From contig JARGXX010000089.1 in NCBI GenBank assembly GCA_030374765.1, forward strand, positions 1 to 48,162: a DNA stretch of 48,162 nucleotides. The letters run 5' to 3'. The notes beneath the pieces were generated by a model that was not told where the DNA came from, ran no database searches, and saw only the letters and a program-made list of their open reading frames with translations. Below, piece by piece: positions 10,630 to 21,300 of the stretch. A program made the position numbers and the translations under genes. The DNA is from Agarophyton chilense (taxonomy: Eukaryota > Rhodophyta > Florideophyceae > Gracilariales > Gracilariaceae). Position 1 is the first letter of the stretch, and each line of letters starts with the position of its first letter.

Positions 10630-11065
10630 TTGCCACACACAACCCCCCTAAAACTTATAAAATTTGGTGTCTGTGCAGCGGTTTTTTTGGAACGGATCGC
10701 GATTGCTGTGACGCGTGTCACGCGTCGTTGGGGTTCAGGTTGCCACTACACAACCACTAGGAGCCCTTTTTAGTTTTTCGCGGAAAGGACGGAGTCGAAG
10801 TACACCCGTTTACACCCGTTTTCCCCGCCGTCACATTCCTTCCCTTTCCCGAACTGCAGCCTCTGTCTTGTTTTGTAAACGGATCAAGCGGGCGCCATCA
10901 AAGTTCGCATCAAGTCTGCACTTTTACTTGAATCATCTCCCCGCGGGCCTGAGTTTCGGATCTGCCGTATTTGGCTTTGTGTTCCGCCTTCATTCGCCCG
11001 TGTCATAGTTTTTTTTGTCACGCTCTTCTGCGCGCATCTCCCCGGTTCATATTGTGTGTATTGCA
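10630..11065 (+). promoter_or_regulatory. Upstream region of the ParB-oxygenase gene
   Basis: This 436-bp stretch precedes the ATG at 11066. A TATA-like box (tataaaa) lies at 10656-10662, and a lone telomere-like C-strand phrase (ccccccctaaaac type) lies just before it, at about 10643-10654. The sequence is pyrimidine-rich toward the gene. No reading frame here is convincing. Confidence 0.45.
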
Positions 11066-14000
11066 ATGCCATCGCGTGGAAAACATCAAAACATGAAAGC
11101 AGCCGACGTCGTGTTTCTTTTGGCGAAAGGCGAAGGGGGAAACCGCCGGCGCGTCGGAACGGCTGTGTTGATGCCTGGTAGGAAGGAGGGGGAATTGTCC
11201 AGGGATATGCATGGATCTAGCCTAAAGAGCTTTGAGGCGGAAGGTGAGGATTTGGTGAAAGTTCGCAGTGTTAAGATCCTGCCGGGGTTTGACGACATTA
11301 GGTACCCGTACCGATTTGGTGGTGTGGAAGAACCGCCTGCAACACTGGGTGGGGTGTTACCGAATTCTTTTTATTCGTGGGACCTCGGTATGATGGAGGC
11401 GATGGAAACAACAGGGGAGGTGGTTGAGGTGGATTCAGATGAATCCGCTGATGCGGTCGGAAAGAGGAGGAGAAAGTCCCCACCCCCGTCGAAGGGTACT
11501 CCCGACGTACAACGGCGTCCACCTACGACGCCCCGAACGGGAAGTCGTAAGACGAGGTCCCAGAGCCGCCAAGGGCGCGCATCGCAGCGCTCGAATGCAT
11601 CTGGTTCGACTGCAACTGGTGCTGGGGCAACTGTTGCCACCGTTTCTCCTGGTACAATTCGACGCACTGGGCGACCTCGTCTGAGGTCTCAACCAACGCC
11701 GCGCAGGGGCACATCCGTTTCACGCGCAGTAACGCCACGCCCTCGTACGCCACCGGGCGGAACGATTGAAGTGGGTACTTCGGCCGCCAAGGCAGTGGAG
11801 GTGGATGAGGACGTCATTTTCACGGGTATGAGGTCGGGCCCGTCGAACACCCGGTCATTGTCACAAGCGGTGGAGCCTCCGAAACAGGCTGTTGCGATCC
11901 CCACCGATAGCAAGATTGAGCTGAACCACTATAGGCAGGTGAATGCTACGGTGGATATCGGCAGAATTCGCTACGGGGAGCATCAAGTGCGGGCATTGAA
12001 TGGGCAGCACAGGGAGAATTTGAAGGTTATGATGGAGCAGCAAGGTGTTTTGGGAGCGGTTGGGCGGGTGAGCGTTGCAATCGTGCTCGGCGGCAGATCA
12101 GTGGATGAGGTTCTTCAAGGCAATTCAATTACCTGTGAGTGTCTGTTGGTGGATGGGCTTCATCGTTTGGTGGTGTACCAAGACCTGAGGAACACGTCCC
12201 AGAGGTGGAAAAGCATGACCCAAGTGCTGGACGTCGTTCTGTGGTTGCGACCGGACGGGAAGGACCTCACAAGGAAGGAGCGGTTGAGCATCGGTTGTAA
12301 GCTGAACATCATGGCAAGCAACGTGTTGGCGATGTCGTTTGCAGACCGCGTGCACACCACCGTGTCGTTCATAATGGCGTCAGTGTTGGATGACAAAGTG
12401 AAGGTCAAGTCACTGACGTCATATGCGGTGGCAGTAGCGATGCAAGAGTTTATGCTACTCGGCACATTGGAAACGACGCAACTTCGGCGCTACGCCGACA
12501 TTGCCCTTGCTCTTGTAAGGAGCCCGGAGTTGCTGAGCAACTTTGAGAAGGTGTGCAAAGAGGCGCCGAAGTTGGGTCTGTCGCATTTGTCGGACGACCG
12601 GTTGTACACACTCGATGAAGGCGGTTTTTTGTTTTGCGTGGAGTGTGTGAAGGCTTTACTGGGTACCCGCGGGGGTTTCGAAGGGGGGAGAAGGGGCCGT
12701 TTCGAGGATATGCGGTATTACTTTTTCAAGTTTGCGCTGCAGGTGTACTTCTTTTGCCGACAAGTGGCAGAGAAGAAGGACGTGACGGTTGCCGCCGTGC
12801 TCGACACCCAAATGAGCATTGGCGGAGTGGAAACGTCCACCGTGCGGAACTTCCTCGTTATGATTGTGTCGAAGATGGAGAACTCCGGGAGCGACCGACA
12901 GTGGGAAAGGAAGCTGGAGCGCAAAATGAAGGAAGTGACGGACAGGATGGAGGGGTTGTTTGAAGTAGGGAGTGAGGAGAGGAGTAGGGACAGGGTCTCC
13001 AGCGAGCCCTCGGGGCAGCATCAAAGTCGGAGCGCTCCGGGACGGGCGAAGGTGAAGACTGTGGTGCCGTCGCCGGAGGTGGCTGTGTTGGACTTGGACG
13101 ACGACATGAACTACAACGAGTCGCGTCCAAGGGTGAGCACGCGTAAGGGGAAAGGAAAAAGAACTGTTCCAAGGGTGGAAGAGGTGCCGGTTGGGCGTGC
13201 AAGGGGTGTGAAGCGAAAAGCTCCTGACACGAGACTGTCTCCACCCAGTCGCCGGTCGAAGAGAACCCAACTGGCACAGGAAAGGGAGTTGTTGCAGCGG
13301 ATGAAGCAGTTGCGGAGAGATACTCTGTTTGAACTGTTGGGGAACCTGGGAATCCGCGCCGAGAACTTCTCAGACGGCGAGGGTAATGAGGCATTCGTGA
13401 CAGACGATGCAGTGGGTGAAGGTGTGCAGCAGGGTGGGGAGGGGTCGATGAGAGATGCTGACATTGAGCGCCCATTTGACGACTCTAACCCTCCCGATGG
13501 ACCGCCGCAATGGATGAGGCTGCCAGAAACTTACAAAGGGGCTTCATCGCCGGCATGGTGTAATTGGGCAAATGTGCCGCCGAGCATGTTGCCAAAGGAT
13601 GTTAACGTGATTGAACACGTGCATCCTTGGCTGGACACCATCCATATGGCGTCCAAGCACCGAGCTGAATGCCTGACGGCGGAAGAGCTGAAGCTGGTCC
13701 ACCATCTGGTGTTTTGGCACGCCGCGAAGGAGAAGCATGCGGCGCTGGAATCTACCAAGGTTCCGGTGTTTGGACAAGTGCTACCGACGAGCGGCAATCC
13801 GAAAAGTGAAGAGGAGCGCCTGTGGATGGCAGCGATGGAGCGGGATGAGTTGGCGTTGGAGTTCTTCGGTGAAAAGCGCAGGGAGCTGCAACACCAAGGG
13901 TTCTGCATTTTGGAATCGTTTGCAACCGATGAGGGTGCGCCGAAATGTTTGAATGGTGGGGATGTGTCTGGGAAAATGCTGCAATGGTTTGAAGACAACT

Positions 14001-14959
14001 TCAAGCAGCAGCCCGACTTGCGGATTGAATCGAACCGCATAAGATGGAACCCGATTATCAACGCCGGATCGGCGGTGGATGGGAAGGATCGGAATGTAGG
14101 AGTTGGAAGGTTTATGACGACCCGAGCCGGGATGGTGGATGCAGTAGAACGCGACCCGCAATTGGAGTGGCTTGTTCGGCGTCGGGCATTGTTGGATGCG
14201 CGGCTGGGCCAGATCTTGTGTGCGTTGCGATTGAACAACAACCTCAGCAACAGCATCAAGATGCATGGGCCGGTGACGGGAGGCAGAGTTTTGTGCACGA
14301 GCTTGGAATGCCGGCGGCAAGCTCTTCACACCGACTTTCGAGGGCTGACGCACGAAGAAAGGGAGGCCGGAGGGAACCCGGGGTACTTTATGATGGTTTC
14401 TGGGCAGTTTTCGTTCCCCATATGGGTGTGCGAAGATTCGCACCGCACGGTATTCGGAAGCTTGCAGCGCCTGAAGCAGCTTTCGAAGAGCATGGAGGTG
14501 AAAAAGTTGCGAGTGCCGCCGTTCTCTGTTTTCATTGGCAGGGGAGACGTGTTCCACGCTGGAGCTTCTTACGAAGACGGGTACATGGAGCGTGAGCTGG
14601 TCCGCTACCACATGTACATGGTGCCTGACGGATATCAGCTCCCTGATGCAGTTCACCGGCAACAGGGATTCACTCCGCGGTTTGTGTCCAATGATGACGT
14701 GGACCTACAAGCCGAAGAGGAATATGAAGGACTGGGGGAACAAGGGACCAAGAATAACTCCGGAGAGGACGATGAGCAGTCGCCGATAGAAGCAGACGAG
14801 ATAGAAGCGATGGAGGTGGCCAACGACGAATCGGATTTAGACGCGGAGATTTTGCAATTGGTGGGAGGGGACAACAACGGCTATGCAGGGGCTGATAGCG
14901 ATGGCATTCATGAGTCTGACTGGGTCGTCAGTGATGAATCTGAAGCCAATAACGCATGA
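11066..14959 (+). CDS. AT-hook / ParB-like / Fe(II)-2-oxoglutarate oxygenase-like fusion protein
   Basis: 1297 residues from the ATG at 11066; the frame runs further upstream only from a non-AUG codon at 11015. Residues about 120-250 are basic and disordered, with an AT-hook core GRPR at 202-205. Residues about 285-410 resemble the ParB/Srx fold: a GEHQVRAL segment, then VDGLHRLVVY with the conserved G-x-H-R at 364-367. A charged middle region (about 600-800) contains KR-rich patches that could be nuclear localisation signals. The C-terminal part has HTD at 1088-1090, a second His in FHAG at 1164 and Arg 1180, the HxD...H...R layout of Fe(II)/2-oxoglutarate dioxygenases. The tail after about 1215 is acidic. 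Inference: a nuclear DNA-binding oxygenase that could oxidise or demethylate DNA or protein. The oxygenase call rests on motif spacing only. No introns or frame breaks. Confidence 0.8.
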   Translation: MPSRGKHQNMKAADVVFLLAKGEGGNRRRVGTAVLMPGRKEGELSRDMHGSSLKSFEAEGEDLVKVRSVKILPGFDDIRYPYRFGGVEEPPATLGGVLPNSFYSWDLGMMEAMETTGEVVEVDSDESADAVGKRRRKSPPPSKGTPDVQRRPPTTPRTGSRKTRSQSRQGRASQRSNASGSTATGAGATVATVSPGTIRRTGRPRLRSQPTPRRGTSVSRAVTPRPRTPPGGTIEVGTSAAKAVEVDEDVIFTGMRSGPSNTRSLSQAVEPPKQAVAIPTDSKIELNHYRQVNATVDIGRIRYGEHQVRALNGQHRENLKVMMEQQGVLGAVGRVSVAIVLGGRSVDEVLQGNSITCECLLVDGLHRLVVYQDLRNTSQRWKSMTQVLDVVLWLRPDGKDLTRKERLSIGCKLNIMASNVLAMSFADRVHTTVSFIMASVLDDKVKVKSLTSYAVAVAMQEFMLLGTLETTQLRRYADIALALVRSPELLSNFEKVCKEAPKLGLSHLSDDRLYTLDEGGFLFCVECVKALLGTRGGFEGGRRGRFEDMRYYFFKFALQVYFFCRQVAEKKDVTVAAVLDTQMSIGGVETSTVRNFLVMIVSKMENSGSDRQWERKLERKMKEVTDRMEGLFEVGSEERSRDRVSSEPSGQHQSRSAPGRAKVKTVVPSPEVAVLDLDDDMNYNESRPRVSTRKGKGKRTVPRVEEVPVGRARGVKRKAPDTRLSPPSRRSKRTQLAQERELLQRMKQLRRDTLFELLGNLGIRAENFSDGEGNEAFVTDDAVGEGVQQGGEGSMRDADIERPFDDSNPPDGPPQWMRLPETYKGASSPAWCNWANVPPSMLPKDVNVIEHVHPWLDTIHMASKHRAECLTAEELKLVHHLVFWHAAKEKHAALESTKVPVFGQVLPTSGNPKSEEERLWMAAMERDELALEFFGEKRRELQHQGFCILESFATDEGAPKCLNGGDVSGKMLQWFEDNFKQQPDLRIESNRIRWNPIINAGSAVDGKDRNVGVGRFMTTRAGMVDAVERDPQLEWLVRRRALLDARLGQILCALRLNNNLSNSIKMHGPVTGGRVLCTSLECRRQALHTDFRGLTHEEREAGGNPGYFMMVSGQFSFPIWVCEDSHRTVFGSLQRLKQLSKSMEVKKLRVPPFSVFIGRGDVFHAGASYEDGYMERELVRYHMYMVPDGYQLPDAVHRQQGFTPRFVSNDDVDLQAEEEYEGLGEQGTKNNSGEDDEQSPIEADEIEAMEVANDESDLDAEILQLVGGDNNGYAGADSDGIHESDWVVSDESEANNA

Positions 14960-15599
14960 TGCACCGATGCGGTCTGTTGTAACAGTAGCATATCTAGATA
15001 CCTTGGAATAAAGTACTCGTTTCTATCCTAAAACCTAACCTTTCATCGTGCTTCTTCCTCTACTTGTACTAGTAATTCTGGTAGTACAAGTATATGTGCT
15101 ACTAATACTATTGGTAATCAGCATAAGTAAGAGGTAGTAACACACATAGTACTACATCAGTGGTTGTTTTAGTCATACGTAGAACATTTTCTGAATACGG
15201 TATTCCAAGTAGATGTGGCGCTTGCAACGGCGCCACTGTATGCAGTATAAAACCGTACGATGAGTACACGCGATTGCAACGGGGGGGGGACCAGTCAAGG
15301 AGGCGGTTTTGTGTTGTGAGGAATATAGAAGTGTTACGAAATGGGGCCATTTGACGATTGCAGGCGTAAATGTGGTTTTCAAAAAGGTATCTTATATCGA
15401 AAGTTACCCGTACTTTTCCGTGATGATTGTATTAAACGGTAAAGTCATCACAGCGTACACGCGTATTGAGGTAAGTCGACGTACTGCAGCTCCGCGTAAA
15501 AGTAATGGAAGCACGTGCGTGCATATGTAAAGCAATGGCCACTTGAATGCGCGGTGGCACCCTAGCGCGTGATGTTTACCATGTGCTGTGGAGGCTATG
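14960..15599. other. 3' flank of the ParB-oxygenase gene, no further gene
   Basis: The first part is the transcript's 3' end. The rest is AT-rich with many short tacta/agtac repeats (15055-15150) and no frame longer than about 80 codons that resembles a protein. The left part of a satellite unit (agaatacttggttga) reappears at about 15605. Confidence 0.5.
15007..15012 (+). terminator. Probable polyadenylation signal
   Basis: AATAAA, 48 bases after the stop codon of the ParB-oxygenase gene, followed by a T-rich stretch. Position and sequence fit a eukaryotic poly(A) signal. Confidence 0.55.
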
Positions 15600-15697
15600 T
15601 GTTTTAGAATACTTGGTTGAAGACGTAATATGGCGTGTGGGGGGCCCAGGGGGGTGTTTTAGGATGTGGGCAGACGTAGTCAAAAAGAGCGATTGGG

Positions 15698-15840
15698 ATT
15701 GCCTGCAGGCAATAAATTTCAACTGCGAATTACGGCTCATAATTTGCACCCCGATTGTTGATTTGCATTATTATTTCGCACTTTCGGGGTGCAAATTATG
15801 AGCCGTAATTCGCAGTTGACCAAAAGTGCCCGCAGGCAAT
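15698..15840. repeat. Fold-back element, copy 5 (143 bp)
   Basis: Same 33-33-33 layout and same right flank (ttcactcaatg) as copies 1-3. Together with copy 4 it brackets the 5-kb segment that contains the ParB-oxygenase gene. Confidence 0.92.
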
Positions 15841-16550
15841 TTCACTCAATGTGAGCAAACTCGTTTCTCTTCTACCAGGCGCCGTACCAAGGCAATAGCT
15901 GCTCTATAGAGCCGATTCCCATGCCTGTGTCTCCCTCTAACGGCTTTATGCCGGCGGTAACGACGGTTATTGAACCGGTTAAGGCTGAATGTTTATTGTA
16001 AGAGTTGGCCATCCCAACACTACAACATTCAAAGACTGTCAGGTAGGAAGGGTGAACTAGGGCGTCCTAAAGCTACCGACAGAGTTTGTTGTAAAAAAGT
16101 GTTTCTCGGTGCGTTGGCGAGAAGTTGTAGCAGCTGCATAGCGAGTGGTGAGGAGTTGAGGTAGCAATTGACCTGCTGGGTTGAATGTTGAGTTTTTGAT
16201 CATTGTTTTGATTACGTGGTACAATGGGTTTAGATAGTTGTGCGCGCTCCAAGAAAAGCAGAAGAACAAAAGTAAGTTTAAACGTTTGAACTGACTATTG
16301 AGATTAGTCTACGGTGGTTCATGCGAGATTTTACGCATTTGTTATGGGTTCATAGTGTTGCACAAAAGTAAAGAGAGCCGGGTTTCAAACATGATTTGCG
16401 GCATTTTACGCATTTAGACGGGTTTAAAGCATGTCCAGGAGCGGGGTGGAAAACCCTGCCGTAGAACTTGTTCTGGGGTGCGGTTCTAGGACTTTAGGCT
16501 GTGGAGGGTTGTTTTGGGATGTTGGCGTGTTTAGTTGAGAGTGTCCAAGA

Positions 16551-16693
16551 ATTGCCTGCTGGCAGAATTTTTCACCTGCAAATTACGGCTCATAATTTGC
16601 TACGTGATTGTTGATTTGCATTATTTTTTCGCACTTTCGGGGTGCAAATTATGAGCCGTAATTCGCAGTTGACCAAAAGTGCCCGCAGGCAAT
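16551..16693. repeat. Fold-back element, copy 6 (143 bp), diverged left arm
   Basis: Still exactly 143 bp. The right arm and loop match the other copies, but the left arm has several changes (for example cacctgcaaatt and gctacgtg), so the stem is no longer perfect. The right flank (ccctatatata) is unlike that of any other copy. Confidence 0.88.
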
Positions 16694-17569
16694 CCCTATA
16701 TATATTACAGGTTGTAAGTGTGGGCTGGCGCTTGGTAAAACGCAGTTGTCAGTAGCGCTTGGTAATTACATACACCAAGCGCCACGCGCTGCATTCGACG
16801 TATGTGCGATTTTGACCCCCTGGATGGAAAACGTTGTGCTGGAGAGCGCGTATGACACATTGGCACGCTCAAAAAATCGTGGCTAATTGCGCTCAGGCGC
16901 TTCGTTCGGGTAACGTAGCGCGCGAATTGCCAGATGTTGGCGCGCAGCACCCATTTTCGCAATATTTGCATTTGAAAAAATCATAAATTTTAGGCGCGCT
17001 GGGCTTTCTGCCAAATCCTGCGTTTGCACATGTTTTATTGTAACATTTTTGCTGCACAACGTGGAGGCGTGCGTCGAGTGTGGCACTCAAAGGCGCTTGG
17101 TTTCAGCCACATCTCCGCTGCACAGTCGAGCTGTGTTGTAAGCTGGATAATGTGCGAAATTTTTATCAAAAGAAAGGGTTGTGTTATGCGTTTGCGCTTG
17201 GTTCTGTGGCTATTTCGTGGAGGCAGATGGCACATTGTCAGGCGTTTTGTATGTGCGTTTTTGGGGTCGTGTACGCGGCTGAAAAAGGTGCGTTTGCGCT
17301 TGGTTCTAGGATGGTTTTCATATCCGGCAACACTGGGGGTCGATATTCGATGGTATTGCCAAGTTCAATGTAGGTTGAGTGTGGTGAGTAGTAGGTCACG
17401 CGAGTGCTGGCGCCACACTCTCAGCTAAAGAAGACGCGTGCAGTGCGTTTAGTGAGGTAGGGATGACGTATGCTTAACGATGACAGGTAGATTCTTATGA
17501 CGTTAAGGTTTGTCCAACAGTGGCATCGCCACTAAGTAGCTATCGGTCAGGGCCTACGGGAGTTTACGT
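16694..17569. other. Subtelomeric spacer without a recognisable gene
   Basis: No protein-like frame. It contains several copies of a short phrase around gcgcttggt (for example near 16728, 16756, 17191 and 17297), once as an inverted partner (accaagcgcc near 16775), which suggests an old degenerate repeat. Base composition and word use are unlike those of the neighbouring genes. Confidence 0.45.
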
Positions 17570-17880
17570 TTTCGTAGAGGAAACCATTGTGTACGGGCTT
17601 TTACAGGTTTCAGGGGTTTAGGGGTTTAGGGGTTTAGGGGTTTAGGGGTTTTAGGAGAAGCTTTACCTTTATGGGATTTTGAAGTTACGGAGAGGAAAAC
17701 ATTGTGTAGGGGTTTTAGGGGTTTTAGAGGTTCAGGGGTTCAGGGGTTCAGGGGGTTTAGGGGAAACTTTACCTTTATGGGATTTTTTATTTACGGAGAG
17801 GAAAACATTGTTTAGGGGCTGGAGGGCTTTAGGGGTTTTAGGGGAAGCTTTTCGTTTATTGGATTTTAGGGGTTTTAGGA
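17570..17880 (+). repeat. Interstitial degenerate telomere-like repeats
   Basis: Runs of TTTAGGGG, TTTTAGGGG and the variant TTCAGGGG are separated by a repeated non-telomeric phrase (ctttacctttatgggatttt, then ggagaggaaaacattgt). That phrase occurs about three times with a period near 110 bp. The G-rich strand is the + strand, the same orientation as the long tract at 22988. It looks like a former chromosome end or a telomere-derived subtelomeric satellite. Confidence 0.85.
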
Positions 17881-18300
17881 GTCTAGAGTCGAGACGTCAA
17901 GTTCCATTATAGTACGAATGCGTGGTGAACAGATTGTTTGAGGGTGTACTCGATATCTGCGGTGGTTGGATAAAGTTCTGTGTTGAGCGACCTGCATTCG
18001 ATAAGTGTACTGGGCTTTATGTGTAGGACTGATATAGAGTGTAGGTTGTTTCGTTACACTGTATTTTTGAGGCGGAGTTGGGGTATTTAGGGGCTGAGGT
18101 TGAGCTGGAGATAGAGTCGTTTGAATAACGCTTGTTGCTGGGTTGGGTGTAATGTAACGGTCGAATATGGGGTGTTTGGCGTTATACTTAAGTATAAAGA
18201 GTAGGAAATGTGGTTTTCTGTGGCAAGGAAGAGAGTTGAAAGCAAAATGGAGAAAGAAGAATGGGTGTTTATTGTACCGGGTTGGAATCTAAAATCGTGC
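17881..18300. other. 3' flank of the second helicase copy
   Basis: No gene is supported. It contains the helicase poly(A) signal. Minus-strand frames here are short and overlap the helicase 3' end in another frame. Confidence 0.45.
18268..18273 (-). terminator. Probable polyadenylation signal of helicase copy 2
   Basis: AATAAA on the minus strand, 27 bases after the TAA stop of the helicase (18301-18303). Confidence 0.5.
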
Positions 18301-21300
18301 TTAAATGAGTGTTGTGGTTGACTTCCACCAAGCTGCAAGGCGTAGAATGTTGGGTACGGCAAAGTGGTTGTTGTGTGTTAACCAATCATGAAACATGGCG
18401 TCTATTTCAAGGTGGAGGGGTGAGGAATCTTGGGAGGATTGGGAAATGGAGTTGAACTTGGATTGCATGCGGCCGTCAAAGAGGTGGAGTGCAATTTCGG
18501 AGCGAGTTTTGGAGCATGTTCGCCACAAGACCCATGCCAGTTGATAGAGCGAAATGAAGATGCAGTGTCTTGTTCCAAAAGTGTGCGGTTGAGAATGAGT
18601 TTTGAGTCCCTTGCAGAATCCGAGATGGCAACGGTAGCAGGTTCCTTGAGGTGATTTATCGAACCTGCAGTTGCGCGATATATGGTGCGGCGAAAAGCAT
18701 CTGAAGCATCGTTGACGGGAATGGGGGCATGCATGAGTGTCCGTCAAGTGCACTTGCGTTTTTTCGTGCAGCAAGCATGGCACACAGAGAGGGGCAAGTC
18801 GGCGGGAGAGCTCCTCGAAGTGTGACACGATTTGTTGCGGTGTTTTTCGTTCCAAGGTGTAAAAGAAGGTGGCAGAGTGCGACTGAGATTGAGAATGAGC
18901 GACAGTGGGCGATTGGGTCGCTGCGGATGGATGCGTGGTTGTCAGCAACGGCGATGGAGTGGAGGTGGGGGGTCGTGGTGGACGACTGGCGTGGGGTTTG
19001 GGGCTTTGTGTTGGGCCGCCGTTGGTGTTGGTGTTTTGGTTGTTTAAGGATGTTCTGTTTGATTGATTGGCACGGTTTTTTGGCGGCGTGGGCGTTTGTG
19101 GGGAAGCGCTGGGTGACGGTGAAATGGATTGGGCGTGCTGAGAGGCAGAAGGGGTAGCGGAAACGGAGCTTCGTTCCGGGGTGGGAGAGGGGGAGACAGC
19201 TGCGATGCTATTGCAAATATCGCAATTAAGAACCGAAGGAGAGAAGAGACAGATGCCTGGTTCTTTTCCGTCCATGTGGAAATAGAGGGCGTTCCTTCGA
19301 CAAACAGATTTGCATTCGACCCAATGCTGCGCTTCCAACCAACGCTCCGTGGAAAGTGCTTGGTTGTATATGCGATTGGGCTCCTCAAACGCATTTGTGT
19401 TGGATGAGGACGAAGAAAGAGTTTCCGTAACGAGTTTGAAGTAGGGCTGGAAATAAATGGTGACGCAAGTGGATGGGTTTCCATCGCGGCCGGCCCTGCC
19501 GGCCTGTTGCGCGAGGTCGCAAAGACTCGCTACTCCACCAAAGTTGAAAACCAGGCGAACGTTGGGAACGTCGATGCCCGTACCAAAAGAAGAGGTGCAA
19601 ACCATGAAGAGAATGTGGTTGGTTGTGGGTGCGCTGGAAGAAGGCGGAGAGTTCCAAAGGGTGTGAGCCCGGCGTTTACGAACATCGGAGAGACCAGAAT
19701 GGTACAGGAGAACCGTGACAGTAGTGGATTGTTTAAGGGCACCAAAAGAAGAACGCGAAGCGGCGAGAGCTTCATGGACAGCTTCGGCAGCCGGGCGTGT
19801 TAACGAGAATATAAGAACGCGAGCTAGGGTTGTGTCAGCCGACGAGTGAAGCAATCGAGCCACATGCTCTTGCATGATTGAGACGCCCAGCTGAAGCAGG
19901 TATCCAAACACATCCTGAAAGTGGCCATGAGCGGCGCGAAAGCGTGTGGCACGCGAAGTGCTGGGGGCTGAGCTTAGCTGATACACGACAAAAGAAATGT
20001 TGTTTCTTGCAGTCGAAGAAGCGTACACATGCGCGTTCGGGATATGCAGCTGCGACAGAAGAAGGGGGCGGTCGCGCGGCGGCACTGTCGCGCTTAAAAG
20101 CACGCGAGGGATCTTTGTGGGAATATGGCCGAAGCAGTTGTGGAGGTTGGCCAAGCACGGGCGAAAGTGTTGCCATAAAAGAAATAAGTGACATTCATCG
20201 ATGGCAATGCGGGCGAGGCGGTCGGCGGCGATCAGTCGCGTGGTGAACTCTGTAAAAGAAGGAAGAGAAAGTCTTTCAGCGGAAAAGATGTAAATGTCGG
20301 CAAAGGAGTGCGATCCGGGAGGGGTGGGTGTACGAGAAGCACGAAGGCCGAAGAGCTGAGCGCGCAGTTCGTATTCACTGAGCAAGGCTGTGAGAGGGGT
20401 GATGAGAACGGTGGAGTATTTGCCCTTTTCCATGAAGACGGGGAGCAGAAGAGATAGTGTTTTTCCAGATCCAGTCGGCTGGAGTAGTAGCATGTTGGAC
20501 AGCCTGTTGTACACGGCCGCTGTGTTCACAAATTGTTGGTGGGACTTGAATAAAGCGGAGTCGTTGGAAAGTGCCTGTCTTAGTGCTCGGAGCATTTCTG
20601 ATGTAATATGTTCGTAGGTCACAAGCGGTTGTTGTAAGAGAGAAGCTCCACCGCGCGGTATGGCGGCTGCCATAAAAGCAGGCGGATGTGGATTGAAAGG
20701 ATGAGAGGCGGCCAGGTTTAGGTTGATTTGAGAATGGGGGATCGCAGAGCGGTCAGTGGGAGGGGACGGGGTTGGCTGCGATGTATGGATGGAGCGCTTT
20801 GGTTCAGGTGTAGGTAGAACTGTGTCAGTAACCGGACGTTTTCTGTGGTGTTGTTGTTGTTGTTGGGTGAGGGGAGCATTAAGAAGAAGACCGAGATACT
20901 GGTGCCATTTGCTGGACCACTCGCGATATTTGGAAAGTTGAGAGTGCTGCAAACCGGATATGTCATGTGGTGTACGAGCGTAAAGAAAAGCGGCGGTGTG
21001 CGCAGAGTGGCCCGCCTGGCCATGGGCAGTGGTCAATAGCTCTTCCAAGATGTGATCGGCTACAGAAGATGCGGTGACATTGGAAACTGTGTTGGTCATT
21101 CCCACGGTGAAGTTTCTATAGTCGTTGAAGGATATCGGGAAACCGCGTTTGCTCAAGTGAGAGCTGATTATCGAGCGGATGGTGTTTGCGGCATACGGAA
21201 TTCCGCAGTTGGCGAACAGCATTTTCCAATGCATCTGGAAACAGTTTTCTCCGTGTAGGCAGCGGACGATATATGCTTCAAACGGACGTATCAGAGTCAA

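Larger units (their letters stand above)
15600..16693. repeat. Second satellite block with two hairpins, partly diverged
   Basis: It begins with a unit fragment (gaatacttggttga), lacks the middle of that unit, then resumes at gtgtggggggcccag and leads into hairpin copy 5. After copy 5 a full-length but clearly diverged unit (15841-16550) leads to hairpin copy 6. The first 150 bp after hairpin 5 still match the other block closely, and similarity fades toward 16550. No gene is supported. Confidence 0.85.

Noticed and set aside
8025..16693. Fold-back elements as Helitron ends
   Set aside because: No CTRR terminus or 5' TC motif, no Rep/helicase gene nearby, and both arms are equally long inverted repeats.
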